A stretch of 64,000 bases of DNA from Streptomyces sp. CC0208. Its GTDB lineage: Bacteria > Actinomycetota > Actinomycetes > Streptomycetales > Streptomycetaceae. The translations under genes were made by a program, and so were the position numbers. The stretch lies in NCBI RefSeq assembly GCF_003443735.1, contig NZ_CP031969.1, positions 9,176,001 to 9,240,000 of the forward strand, in the 5' to 3' direction. A model generated the notes under the pieces. It had not been told where the DNA came from. It did no database searches and saw only the letters and a list, made by a program, of their open reading frames with translations. This document shows, in pieces, positions 43,840 to 52,250 of this stretch (its first letter is position 1; each line of letters starts with the position of its first letter).

Positions 43840-43980
43840 ATGGCAGGTAAGAGCAGCGCATCCAACGGTAAGCGGGGCCGCAGCGCCATCACGGGCCGGT
43901 TCGTGAAGCAGGCCACCGTGAAGCGGCACCCGAAGACAACGACCAATGAGAGCGCTGCCAAGGGCGGCAGGAAGAAGTAG
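43840..43980 (+). CDS. 46-residue basic conserved peptide
   Basis: A small gene with an ATG at 43840 preceded by GGAAGG. The core GRSAITGRFVKQATVKRHPK with TTTNE matches a family of very short basic proteins found in many bacteria, often in mobile DNA. Thirteen Lys/Arg residues suggest nucleic-acid or ribosome contact. It lies 93 bp before the CD-NTase start, upstream of that operon's promoter motif, so it has its own transcript or is read from further up. The role is unknown. Confidence 0.65.
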   Translation: MAGKSSASNGKRGRSAITGRFVKQATVKRHPKTTTNESAAKGGRKK

Positions 43981-44009
43981 GCCACCAGCCCCTTGCGACC
44001 GGCCTCGCA

Positions 44010-44032
44010 TTGTCAGTGGTGTGAGGCAAGCT
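44010..44032 (+). promoter_or_regulatory. TTGTCAGTG-N8 promoter-like motif before the first CD-NTase
   Basis: TTGTCAGTG (44010-44018), eight bases, then CAAGCT. This fits the DNA-damage promoter consensus TTGTCRGTG-N8-TANNNT except for C at the first -10 position. It lies 41 bp before the CD-NTase start codon, the right distance for its transcription start. Confidence 0.55.
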
Positions 44033-44073
44033 CAGCAGGCCAATGCAGACACAAACCACGATCGGAGGGCCCG

Positions 44074-45078
44074 ATGGCTCACCTCAAGCAGCAGTTCAAG
44101 GACGCGCTGAGCTCCATCGAGCCCGGCGACGATAAGACCAATGCACCAGAGGCGCATCGCCTCGTCCGTGACGCCCTCGAGGCTGACTCCAAGCTCGCCG
44201 AGTACGGCGTCAGCCCGATCCTGATCGGCTCCTACAAGCGCAACGTGTCGATCCGCAGGATCAAGGACGTCGATGTGTTCGTGCGTCTTGCCGATGTCCC
44301 TAGGGATGTCACGTCGACGGACATCCTCGACAGGTTCTTCAAGGTCCTGCATGCGGAGTTCGGCACCGACTCCGACGGGCACCGGCGTACCAAGCGTCAG
44401 GACCGGAGTCTGCAGGTCTCCTTCCCGGCGTACGACCTCTATGTCGACGCGGTGCCCGCCCGTCCTTACGGTGACGGGACGTGGGAGATCCCGCAAAAGG
44501 GCGACGCGAACGAGTGGGTGCGCACTAACCCTGACGGGCTGACGGAGCTGTCGAGCGCGATGAATGCGGACCACGACGAGTACTACGTACCGACCGTCAA
44601 GCTGCTTCGCCAGACTCGTCGTGCCCTGCTCGGCACGAAGAAGCCCGGCGGATTCTTCATCGAGATGGCCGTCTACCAGGCGTTCGCCTCAGGAGCAGTC
44701 TCGGGCAACGACCAGGCGGAGTACTACGTCCGCGCACTCCGGGAGGTCAGCAGGATCATCGATGATTTCGTGACCTACGGCATCGCGGTGACCGACCCGA
44801 CCCTGCCCGGGCACACCATCCGCATCCGGGCGACCGACGATGAACTGGACACCGCGCGTACGCGGTTCACCGACGCCGCTGCGTCGGCAGAAGCTGCGCT
44901 CACCGAGGAGGACGCGGGCCAGGCCGCGCTGGCGTTCCGGAAACTGCTGGGAACGAATGGCGATGGGGACACGGTCTTCCCGATGCCCCCCGGCTTCAAC
45001 GAGGACGGCAGCAAGAAGGCATCCGCGATCTCGCCCGGCGCCCGCGTCGTGCCTGCCGGCAAGAGGACCTTCGGGTGA
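44074..45078 (+). CDS. cdnA: CD-NTase (CBASS nucleotidyltransferase), first operon
   Basis: A 334-residue protein with the cGAS/DncV-like active site: G52-S53 in LIGSYKRNVSIRRIKDVDVF, D65 and D67 (DVD), and a third acidic residue, probably D125 in DLYVDAVPARP. The C-terminal helical part (EYYVRALREVSRIIDDFVTY) completes the fold. Such enzymes are switched on during phage infection and make cyclic di- or trinucleotides that activate SAVED or other effectors. The ATG at 44074 has GGAGG five bases upstream. The C-terminus (RVVPAGKRTFG) would be the site joined to targets by the Cap2 enzyme encoded next. The clade and product cannot be assigned by eye. Confidence 0.9.
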   Translation: MAHLKQQFKDALSSIEPGDDKTNAPEAHRLVRDALEADSKLAEYGVSPILIGSYKRNVSIRRIKDVDVFVRLADVPRDVTSTDILDRFFKVLHAEFGTDSDGHRRTKRQDRSLQVSFPAYDLYVDAVPARPYGDGTWEIPQKGDANEWVRTNPDGLTELSSAMNADHDEYYVPTVKLLRQTRRALLGTKKPGGFFIEMAVYQAFASGAVSGNDQAEYYVRALREVSRIIDDFVTYGIAVTDPTLPGHTIRIRATDDELDTARTRFTDAAASAEAALTEEDAGQAALAFRKLLGTNGDGDTVFPMPPGFNEDGSKKASAISPGARVVPAGKRTFG

Positions 45079-46541
45079 CCTCTGTCGGCTTCGACGAGTA
45101 CGTCGCCCACGCACGGCAGCACTTCGAGGAGGGCCTGATCCGCGCGGGATTCCGCGAGGTTGAAGCAGGATGGGAAGGGCCGGTCCCGCACTCGGCGGTC
45201 ACGACCCGCGTCGTGATCGACCTGCCGCCCCGTTTCCCGTTTCGGCCGCCGAGGGTGGCGCCGGTCGACCACGACGCGGTGCCCTGGTCCTGGCACCGCG
45301 ACCCTGACGGCGGTTTGTGCCTGGTCGCTGAAGATGATCATGAAGGGTTGTGGTGGATGGAGGCATCGGCGTTCCTGGAACACGTCACAGCGTGGTTCGA
45401 GCACGCGGACACCGGCTGGACGGACGATCGGCCCGACCTCGACCTTGACCGGTACTTCCATCAGTCTACGGACCGGCGCCTCTACCTCTACGACGACCTC
45501 GGCCAGTACCTCAACCGCTCTGTCCGCTTCAGCCCGGCCGGCAACAACACGATGCGGATCAGGCACGGCACCCGCCCCAGGAAGGCCCTCAAGCACAGCA
45601 AGGACCGCTTTGGGTACGTGGCCGACCTCGGCGAGGTGGACGTGCCGCCGCGAACCTGGGCAGACATCTCCGCCCGGCTCGACTCGAACGCGGAGCTGGA
45701 CCGCATAATTCGTCAGCAGTCCGTCGCAGTCGTCGTGCTGGTCTACCGACGCGGTACCCACGAGGGCGCGATCGTGCTGGACGTAGCGCCCACGAAGGAG
45801 GACGGCACGGCCGTCACACGTCTGCGTTCGGGCGCAGACACCGAGGCCGCCCGCTCCGCTCGCGCAGGCGTCCTGGCCCCCGCACTGCGTGAATCCAGGG
45901 TCGCAGTGGTCGGCCTCGGCGCTTTGGGCTCGTTCATCGCCGACATGCTGGTGCGCTCCGGGGTCCGTCACCTCACTCTCATCGACGACGATGTCGTCAT
46001 GCCGGGAAACCTCGTCCGCCACCTCGTGGGCCCCGATACGATCGGACTGCCGAAAGTCGAAGCGGTCAAGCGACACCTCGTCAGGCAGAACGAGGCGCTG
46101 GCCGGTGGCATCGTCATCATCAATGGCGCGCTTACCTCGGGCACCGACGCGGTGGACCATCTGCGGAACCACGACCTCGTCGTGAACGCCACCGCCGACT
46201 TCGCCACCACCGCCCTCCTGCACGTGAGCGCCCGGACAGTGGGCACACGGGTCCTGTCCGCAGCGCTTCAAAACGACGGCAGGACCTATCGCATCGACGT
46301 ACTGCCACCGCTCGACGATGCCGCACCACTGCCGCCTTCGACGACCAGAGCCGACACCGAGGCACCGCCCCTGTTCGAAGCAGGCTGCGGAAGCCCTATC
46401 TCCCCAACGCCGCCCCACGCGGTGATCGAGGCAGCAGCGGTAACCGTCCGCCACGCCATCGGCCTCCTCGTGGACCGCCCTCTCCATCCTGCTGGGGAGA
46501 CGCGGCACCTCCACTCCGCCTCACAAGGGAGCCACCAGTGA
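45075..46541 (+). CDS. cap2: Cap2-like fused E2-E1 ubiquitin-transfer enzyme
   Basis: A 488-residue protein beginning at a GTG overlapping the CD-NTase stop. The first 130 residues form an E2-like domain with PPRFPFRPPRVAP and the catalytic Cys82 in HRDPDGGLCL. After a linker comes an E1/ThiF adenylation domain with VAVVGLGALGSF near residue 280, LTLIDDDVVMPGNLVRHLVG and the catalytic Cys near 437 in EAGCGSPIS. In type II CBASS this enzyme attaches the C-terminus of the CD-NTase to a target, which primes the CD-NTase for activity. It is shorter than typical Cap2 (about 600 residues), mainly in the linker. All key residues appear present. Confidence 0.88.
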   Translation: MTSVGFDEYVAHARQHFEEGLIRAGFREVEAGWEGPVPHSAVTTRVVIDLPPRFPFRPPRVAPVDHDAVPWSWHRDPDGGLCLVAEDDHEGLWWMEASAFLEHVTAWFEHADTGWTDDRPDLDLDRYFHQSTDRRLYLYDDLGQYLNRSVRFSPAGNNTMRIRHGTRPRKALKHSKDRFGYVADLGEVDVPPRTWADISARLDSNAELDRIIRQQSVAVVVLVYRRGTHEGAIVLDVAPTKEDGTAVTRLRSGADTEAARSARAGVLAPALRESRVAVVGLGALGSFIADMLVRSGVRHLTLIDDDVVMPGNLVRHLVGPDTIGLPKVEAVKRHLVRQNEALAGGIVIINGALTSGTDAVDHLRNHDLVVNATADFATTALLHVSARTVGTRVLSAALQNDGRTYRIDVLPPLDDAAPLPPSTTRADTEAPPLFEAGCGSPISPTPPHAVIEAAAVTVRHAIGLLVDRPLHPAGETRHLHSASQGSHQ

Positions 46542-48316
46542 CCCGGCCGGCACCACGGATCGAGCTGCGCCAGGAGGCATACGAGGTCATTGCGTCCGCG
46601 ACCGCCCGGCATCTGCCGCGGGAAACGGGTGGCATCCTCCTCGGCTACCGGGAAGACGCCAACGTCGCTGTCACCCATGCCCTCGTGGTTGACGGACAAG
46701 GAGCGTCCACCCACCGGTACGTGCGCGATGACGTCAAGGCGAACGCGCTCCTCGCAGAGTTCCTTGCAGAGCGAGCGGATGACGATCCAACCGGCTACGT
46801 CGGCGAGTGGCACAGCCATCCCGCACCGTCCGGACCGAGTTCGACAGATGTTGCTGCGATGCGGGCGACGGCCCGGGAGCACGACGGCCCGGTCGCACTC
46901 CTCGTTTACGCTCCCGGCGGGGCGGATCCCTTCTCCGGGCTCATCATCCGGCGCCAACGATGGGGATACGTCACCAGCAAGGCAGCAACGGTCCTTCCGC
47001 CACCACAGAGATTCGAGGCGCTGGGGCCGCTACCCGAGGGCGCGGTTCGGCGTGATGGCGCGGTGTTCATCTCCTACCGGCAGTCGGACGGCTCCCCGCA
47101 GGCCGACTCGATCGAGAACTTGCTCAGGGCCGCCGGTCTCGTCGTGTGGAGAGACCGTACCGACCTGCGCCCAGGCACGACGATCGATCGCCTCGAGCAG
47201 GCCCTGACCACCGGGCTTTCGGCAGCCGTGCTCGTCGTGACACCGGAGATCGTCTACAGCGACATCGTTCGAGAACGTGAGCTGCCTCGGCTGCTCCAAC
47301 TGGACGAGGACCCTGCCTTCAGCCTGTGCATCGCGAACAAGATCGCCAGAGCGGGAAGCGATGCACAGTGCGACTACAACGCACCGGATCGACTCCTGAG
47401 ACTCGCTCCCTCCCGCATCCTCGCCGACAAGAAGCAAAGCAACATGCTCCAGCCGTCCGGCGAGAGCGAGATCGTGCGGGACCTGCTGATGCACCGAGTC
47501 GAACAGCGTAGGTCCGCCATCCGCAGCGAGAACCGCCCCTTCACGATCCGAGTCCAGACCCGCCCTGCACCCTTCGCCATAGACGCGGGCGAGGACGACC
47601 TGCACATCCGCATCAGATCCGCCGACGACGGCCGTCTGCCGTCACAAGAGGGACTCCAGCTCCTACAGACCACGCTGCCCCTGACCAGCGACGCCGTATA
47701 TGCCACCGGCGCGCAAACGGTGCGCGTCTTCGGCGGAGCTCACCTGTCGGTAGCTCTGGCCTTGGGCGCCGCCCTGCCCGAGACCAGGATCGGCAATGTT
47801 GAGGTGGTCGATGCCCATGGCGCTCTGTGGACGTCCACCCAAGCTGGTGACGACCCACTGACCAGCGAACTTCATACGCAACCAGTTAATCTCGAACAAA
47901 CGGATACCTGCGACAGCCACGACCGCGTCGCGATCTTTGTCAGTCTGACTGCTGCTCCAGATCAGACCGCATTCGAGCAGCTCCTGCACGAGTCCAGCGA
48001 CGGCTTCGCGGCCGCCGCCGTAGTCTCCGTCGTCGGCGAGAACCGGCTCGACCCGCGCGAGGCCGCACGCCTCAGTGCGGCTGCCGCGCAACAGATCAAA
48101 GCGCTGGCCGCACGCAGCGGCCGTGCGGAGGTGCATCTCGCTTTCCACGGCCCGTACACGATGGCTCTACTCGTAGGGCGATACCTCAACACGCTGCGCA
48201 CCGTCGTCTACGAGTGGGACGGTGCAACCCCTGGCAGGCCCCGCTACACCCCAGCTCTCGTGCTTGAGCCAGGTGTCACCGGCGGACCGATCACCGAGAC
48301 CCTCCTCGGCCTCTAG
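46538..48316 (+). CDS. JAB peptidase - TIR - SAVED fusion (Cap3 joined to a TIR-SAVED effector)
   Basis: A 592-residue protein with three domains. Residues 1-135 are a JAB/JAMM peptidase with E29 (RETGGILLGY), H92 and H94 (GEWHSHPAP) and S102/D104 (SSTDVAAM), as in Cap3, which removes CD-NTase conjugates. Residues 173-300 are a TIR domain (AVFISYRQSDGSPQADSI, VVWRDRTDLRPGTTIDRLEQ, with E246/E248 near RERELPRLL), an NAD-cleaving fold in CBASS effectors. Residues 330-575 are a SAVED sensor (EVHLAFHGPYTMALLVGRYL, then VVYEWDG). Cap3 and TIR-SAVED proteins are normally separate, so fusing the deconjugase to the effector is unusual. The GTG at 46538 overlaps the Cap2 stop, with AAGGGAG six bases upstream. 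Confidence 0.85.
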   Translation: MTRPAPRIELRQEAYEVIASATARHLPRETGGILLGYREDANVAVTHALVVDGQGASTHRYVRDDVKANALLAEFLAERADDDPTGYVGEWHSHPAPSGPSSTDVAAMRATAREHDGPVALLVYAPGGADPFSGLIIRRQRWGYVTSKAATVLPPPQRFEALGPLPEGAVRRDGAVFISYRQSDGSPQADSIENLLRAAGLVVWRDRTDLRPGTTIDRLEQALTTGLSAAVLVVTPEIVYSDIVRERELPRLLQLDEDPAFSLCIANKIARAGSDAQCDYNAPDRLLRLAPSRILADKKQSNMLQPSGESEIVRDLLMHRVEQRRSAIRSENRPFTIRVQTRPAPFAIDAGEDDLHIRIRSADDGRLPSQEGLQLLQTTLPLTSDAVYATGAQTVRVFGGAHLSVALALGAALPETRIGNVEVVDAHGALWTSTQAGDDPLTSELHTQPVNLEQTDTCDSHDRVAIFVSLTAAPDQTAFEQLLHESSDGFAAAAVVSVVGENRLDPREAARLSAAAAQQIKALAARSGRAEVHLAFHGPYTMALLVGRYLNTLRTVVYEWDGATPGRPRYTPALVLEPGVTGGPITETLLGL

Positions 48317-48371
48317 GCGTGGCGTCGGGACAGACCCCCCGCGATGATCAGCCAGCCTTGGCCCGGGGGCG

Positions 48372-48394
48372 TTGTCAGTGGTGGGTCTTACGGT
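48372..48394 (+). promoter_or_regulatory. Complete TTGTCAGTG-N8-TANNNT promoter before the second CD-NTase
   Basis: TTGTCAGTG (48372-48380), eight bases, then TACGGT (48389-48394) fully matches the RecA-independent DNA-damage promoter consensus. It lies 109 bp before the second CD-NTase start, in the 187-bp gap after the first operon. Confidence 0.6.
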
Positions 48395-48503
48395 GGTGGA
48401 CGAGCAGCCATCGATGCTTGTTGCGGTCGCGGCACCCGATCCGGGAGCCTGTGGCCGCGGCGTGCACCCGGGCTGGACGACACGCCCGAGGAGGCACGCC
48501 ACC

Positions 48504-49478
48504 ATGGGGATCGACGACGCATTCGACGCGTTCCAGAAGACCGTCAACGAGGACATCGACAAGACCAGACTGGCCCGCGAGCGCCGGGACCTGTTCAAGG
48601 CCGCCCTCGGCGGTGAACCGGATGTCCTGGAGACGTTCGGCTCGGGCTCGCTGAGCCGCAGCACGCAGCTCAAGCCCATCCACGACGTGGACATCATCGC
48701 CATCTACGATCCCGACGAGCACCCCGAGTGGGGAAACGACGGACCGAGCGCCGAAGACGCCCTCAAGCACATCCGCGGCCAGGTCAACCGGCTGCTGAGC
48801 CAGAGCAGCGGCACCCACGGCAACGTGGTGAGGCACACCCTGCTGCGCAACCACGCGGTCAAGTGCTTCCTCGACGACCCGGACGACCCGGAAGCCTTCA
48901 CCGTCGACGTCATGGCCGCGCTGCGCCAGGCGGACGGCTCGCTGCTCATCCCCGAGAAACTCACCACCCGGTGGGTGCCGGCCGACCCGAAGTACCTCAT
49001 CGCGCAGGTGGCCGACCACCACCGCGACTGGTCGCACTTCCGGCCGCTGGTGAGGGTGCTCAAGCAGTGGCGGCACACAGCCCCGGTCGAGGGGCGCATC
49101 AAGTCCCTCGTCATGGAGGTCCTCGCCCTGAACTGCATGCCCAGGTCCGGCAACCGGTCCGAGGGACTGAAGACGTTCTTCACCGCCGCCGCGGTCCAGG
49201 TCAACGAGGGCGTGTGGGATCCGGCTGGCCTGTGCGGGGAGATCCAGCCGGACCTGGACCGTGCGGGCCTGTCCGCGGCGTTCGCCGAGGCCGCGGACGT
49301 CGCCGAGCGGGCCTGTGCGGCGGCGGCCGAGGGCGACACCGACGACGCCCTGCGGCTGTGGCAGGCGATCCTTGGCGAGGACTTCCCGGCTCCCGCCGCT
49401 CCGGCCAAGGCCGCCACGCTGATCACCGCGCCCGCGCTCATCACCCCGCGCCCCATCAAGGACGCGCCCCAGGGATGA
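48504..49478 (+). CDS. CD-NTase, second operon
   Basis: A 324-residue protein with the nucleotidyltransferase signature FGSGSLSRSTQLKPIHDVDI (D61 and D63) and a third acidic residue, probably D135 in FTVDVMAAL. It is only distantly similar to the CD-NTase at 44074, so this is not a recent duplication. A helical domain follows (RPLVRVLKQWRHTAPVEGRI). The ATG at 48504 follows GAGGAGG nine bases upstream. The stop overlaps the E2 start (ATGA). The C-terminal 40 residues are Ala/Pro-rich and flexible, a possible conjugation tail. It may make a different cyclic nucleotide from the first enzyme. Confidence 0.85.
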   Translation: MGIDDAFDAFQKTVNEDIDKTRLARERRDLFKAALGGEPDVLETFGSGSLSRSTQLKPIHDVDIIAIYDPDEHPEWGNDGPSAEDALKHIRGQVNRLLSQSSGTHGNVVRHTLLRNHAVKCFLDDPDDPEAFTVDVMAALRQADGSLLIPEKLTTRWVPADPKYLIAQVADHHRDWSHFRPLVRVLKQWRHTAPVEGRIKSLVMEVLALNCMPRSGNRSEGLKTFFTAAAVQVNEGVWDPAGLCGEIQPDLDRAGLSAAFAEAADVAERACAAAAEGDTDDALRLWQAILGEDFPAPAAPAKAATLITAPALITPRPIKDAPQG

Positions 49479-50065
49479 CGACCGCGCCCACCCCCGCTGG
49501 CACTGCGCCCAACTACTCCTGGTGGGCCAGCGAACCGCGCCGGCTGCACCGCGACCGCGAGGAGATCGCCGCCCACTTCCCCGGCCTCGCCTGGAGTGAG
49601 GAAGGAGCTGGCAGCTGGGAGGGAACACTGCCACGGTGGCCGTTCGACCGGCCTGAGCCCGCGCACCTCACCAGCTGGATCGGCGAGGAAGGACTCAGGC
49701 TGCGTGTGGAGTACAGCCAGGCCTACCCCATGGTGGCGCCCCGGCTCGTCCCGCTGGACCCGCTGCCCAAACCGTATGAGTGGACCCAGACCCGCTGGCA
49801 CGTCAACGGCGATGCCACCCTGTGCCTGCTCCGCGAGGCCGCCCTGTGGACCGGCCGCGACTCGATCGTTGACCTGCTGCTCAAGGCAGCAGGCTGGCGA
49901 GTCGAGTACGCCCTCATGAAACACAACAAGATCGAGCGGATGAGCGACAACGGCATCGTCGACGACGACCGCTTCGACCGCCTCCTCACCCAGCCTCCGG
50001 CCCCGCCCGACAACACCGAGCCCAGCGACCAGGCCACAGCCGGACAGGACGGCCCGGCATGCTGA
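49475..50065 (+). CDS. Stand-alone E2-like conjugating enzyme
   Basis: A 196-residue protein of the bacterial E2-like type. The core has LRLRVEYSQAYPMVAPRLVP (the strands and P-rich loop before the active site) and the catalytic Cys117 in WHVNGDATLCLLREA. A helical region and a disordered acidic tail follow. It is encoded between the CD-NTase (ATGA overlap) and the E1 (7-bp overlap). In the first operon the same activity is fused to the E1, so the two systems use different architectures. It would carry the CD-NTase, or another protein, from E1 to a target. Confidence 0.8.
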   Translation: MTTAPTPAGTAPNYSWWASEPRRLHRDREEIAAHFPGLAWSEEGAGSWEGTLPRWPFDRPEPAHLTSWIGEEGLRLRVEYSQAYPMVAPRLVPLDPLPKPYEWTQTRWHVNGDATLCLLREAALWTGRDSIVDLLLKAAGWRVEYALMKHNKIERMSDNGIVDDDRFDRLLTQPPAPPDNTEPSDQATAGQDGPAC

Positions 50066-51336
50066 TCCTCATCCCACAGCAGGCCGCGGAAAAGGTGCGC
50101 TCTCTGGGATCGTGGGGGCGGTTGTCCCTGCGCATCAATGACCCGGAACAGTTTGCTGTTGTCCGGGGCCTGTCGCAGCAGGGCCAGGCGATCTTTCCGG
50201 TGGAACCGTCACCCGAGCACCGTCTGCTGGCCAGCTACCCGGCCGTCTCGACTGGCTGGTGGCTGAGCGTCAGTCCTGACCTGCACTTGATGTGGCTGGC
50301 CCTGATGGCACGACGCGGTACCTCTCTCACCCTCGACGCTTTCAGGGCCGCCGTGCCCAGCGGCTACAAGGCACCCGGAGCGCCGGGCTACCTAGCCATC
50401 ACCCACGCCCCAGGGCTGAAGGACGCCTACCCCGAACACGGGCTCCCGGACCTCCTTGCCTGGCACGTCACGCCCGGCGGTGCGCAACCCATCGCCGTGT
50501 CCGTCGAACCCGACATCACCGGTATCCGGCAACTGGACGACCACTGGCCCGTGCACGAACTGCAGAGCAAGCGGATCATGCTCGTCGGAGCAGGAAGCAT
50601 CGGCTCGGCCACCGCACACGCCCTCGCCGGCTACGGCATCGGCTCTCTCACCCTCATCGACCCCGACCGGCTCGCCTGGCACAACCTCGTCCGGCACACC
50701 AGCGCACGCAAGCACATCGGCCGGCACAAGGTCACCGCTCTCGCCGAGGAACTCACCGCTCTGCGCCCCGACACGAAAGTCGCCGCCCACGCCCTTGACG
50801 TCATCGAACACGCCGACCGGATCCGGGCCCTCCTCACGGACACCAACCTTGTCGTCTGCGCGGCAGACGGGGTGGCCGCGCGCCGTGTCACCGGCCACCT
50901 GGCCCGCCGCGCCGGTCTCACGGCCGTGCTCGCCTGTGTCCTGGAAGGCGGCGCCCTCGGCGAGATCCTCCGCCTGCGCCCCTGGCCGCATCACGGCTGC
51001 CTCACCTGCCAGCGCCACAACCTCGCCGACGCCGGTGGCCTCGATCCCGAGCCCACACTGGATGCCGGCTACGGCACCGGCACGACCCACCGGCCGATGA
51101 CCGCCGTCGGCACCGACCTGCACCTGATCGCCCACCTCGCGGCCAAGACCGCCGTCGCAACACTCCTCGAACGCGCCGGACACCCCGACCAACGCCTGCC
51201 GGGCGAACACGCCCTGCTCGGCCTGCGCCGCCAACCCGACTGGGCCCCACCCTTCGACCTCGACCGCACTGCCGAACTGCGCTGGCTCGACGCCACCCCG
51301 CCCCGAACCGGTTGCCCCACCTGCGAAACACCATGA
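50059..51336 (+). CDS. Stand-alone E1/ThiF-like activating enzyme
   Basis: A 425-residue protein. The first 165 residues are a separate domain of unknown fold (WWLSVSPDLHLMWLALMARR). The ThiF/E1 domain follows with the nucleotide loop MLVGAGSIGSATAHALAGYG (GxGxxG near 177-182), LTLIDPDRLAWHNLVRHTSA and the core to about residue 400. Two CxxC pairs, C314/C317 (CLTCQRH) and C419/C422 (CPTCETP), resemble the zinc-binding cysteines of MoeB/ThiF. It would adenylate the C-terminus of a substrate, probably the CD-NTase, and pass it to the E2. The catalytic Cys is not obvious. The N-terminal domain is not seen in standard Cap2. Confidence 0.82.
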   Translation: MLILIPQQAAEKVRSLGSWGRLSLRINDPEQFAVVRGLSQQGQAIFPVEPSPEHRLLASYPAVSTGWWLSVSPDLHLMWLALMARRGTSLTLDAFRAAVPSGYKAPGAPGYLAITHAPGLKDAYPEHGLPDLLAWHVTPGGAQPIAVSVEPDITGIRQLDDHWPVHELQSKRIMLVGAGSIGSATAHALAGYGIGSLTLIDPDRLAWHNLVRHTSARKHIGRHKVTALAEELTALRPDTKVAAHALDVIEHADRIRALLTDTNLVVCAADGVAARRVTGHLARRAGLTAVLACVLEGGALGEILRLRPWPHHGCLTCQRHNLADAGGLDPEPTLDAGYGTGTTHRPMTAVGTDLHLIAHLAAKTAVATLLERAGHPDQRLPGEHALLGLRRQPDWAPPFDLDRTAELRWLDATPPRTGCPTCETP

Positions 51337-51809
51337 CCCAGCAGCCCGTCACCACCGTCCACCTCACCGCGCAGGCCACCTCCGTCATCACCACGGAGCT
51401 GCGCACGGCCGACCACACCACAGAGACCGGAGGCATCCTGCTGGGACACCACACCCACGACACCGTCACCATCCACCACGCCGGGGCCCCCGGCCCCGAC
51501 GCCGTCCGCACCCCCACCTACTTCCTGCGCGACCTGGCCCACGCGCAGGCCCTCGCCGACCGGGCGTTCACGGCCGACGGCAGTGTCTGGGTCGGCGAAT
51601 GGCATACCCACCCCACCAGTCGGCCAGTCCCCAGCGCACGCGACATCGCCACCTACCGGCAACTCCTCGACGACCCGGAGCTCGGATTCCACAGCGTCAT
51701 CGCGGTCATCCTCGCCCGTTCCGAACGCCGCTGGGTCGGCGCGGCCTGGACAGCCCGGCACGACCGGATCACGCCGGTGCAGCTGCGGCTCGACGATCCC
51801 GTCGGGTGA
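51333..51809 (+). CDS. JAB/JAMM isopeptidase, second operon
   Basis: A 158-residue JAB-domain protein with E31 (TETGGILLGHH), H91 and H93 (GEWHTHPTS) and S101/D104 (PSARDIATY), so the zinc site is complete. The ATG overlaps the E1 stop. It should remove conjugates made by the E1-E2 pair, as Cap3 does. Unlike the JAB protein of the first operon it has no effector domain attached. Confidence 0.85.
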   Translation: MTQQPVTTVHLTAQATSVITTELRTADHTTETGGILLGHHTHDTVTIHHAGAPGPDAVRTPTYFLRDLAHAQALADRAFTADGSVWVGEWHTHPTSRPVPSARDIATYRQLLDDPELGFHSVIAVILARSERRWVGAAWTARHDRITPVQLRLDDPVG

Positions 51810-51830
51810 TGCCCGCAGGACACCCCGCGG

Positions 51831-52250
51831 CTAGAGCGAGCGGCGCCGTACGGCACCACTCACGATCAGGATCTTGTGGACGGACCAGTCCGCGTGACAG
51901 GGCTCGCAGACCGTCTTGATCCAACCTCCGGGCAAGTCCTTGCGTGCCCGCTGGCCAACTGCCCCGCAGAATTCGCACGTGGCGGCCGCCTCCGTCACAG
52001 ACGCCGCCACCAACGCCATCGCCGCGTCGGGCACGGACTGCGCGCCGGCGGTGACATGGATACGCAAGCCGCCGAGCTTCTCCGACACATCAGTGACCCG
52101 GTAACCGGGCACGGCCACGTTGAGCTGCGCGTGCAGGCGTTCCAGCAGAGGATGCCAGCCCGGTCCGACGGCACGCAGCCGCTCGGGGATCTGCGCTCCT
52201 GCCCCAGCGATCCGGTTCCCTTGGTCCTCCACGCAGGCATCATCTCTCAC
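51831..52250 (-). CDS. Small zinc-ribbon protein
   Basis: A 139-residue protein. It has the blocks VGPGWHPLLERLHAQLNVAV and PGYRVTDVSEKLGGLRIHVT, a pattern common to a family of unknown-function proteins in bacterial accessory DNA, followed by a C-terminal zinc site: CEFC near residue 95 and CEPC near 119 with a His shortly after. It converges with the second CBASS operon, 21 bp away. The GTG at 52250 is a weak start. The role is unknown. Confidence 0.6.
   Translation of the reverse strand: MRDDACVEDQGNRIAGAGAQIPERLRAVGPGWHPLLERLHAQLNVAVPGYRVTDVSEKLGGLRIHVTAGAQSVPDAAMALVAASVTEAAATCEFCGAVGQRARKDLPGGWIKTVCEPCHADWSVHKILIVSGAVRRRSL

Noticed and set aside
44775..46514. 579-codon minus-strand frame opposite the Cap2 gene
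   Set aside because: Antisense shadow; the plus strand has intact E2 and E1 motifs with coupled overlaps.
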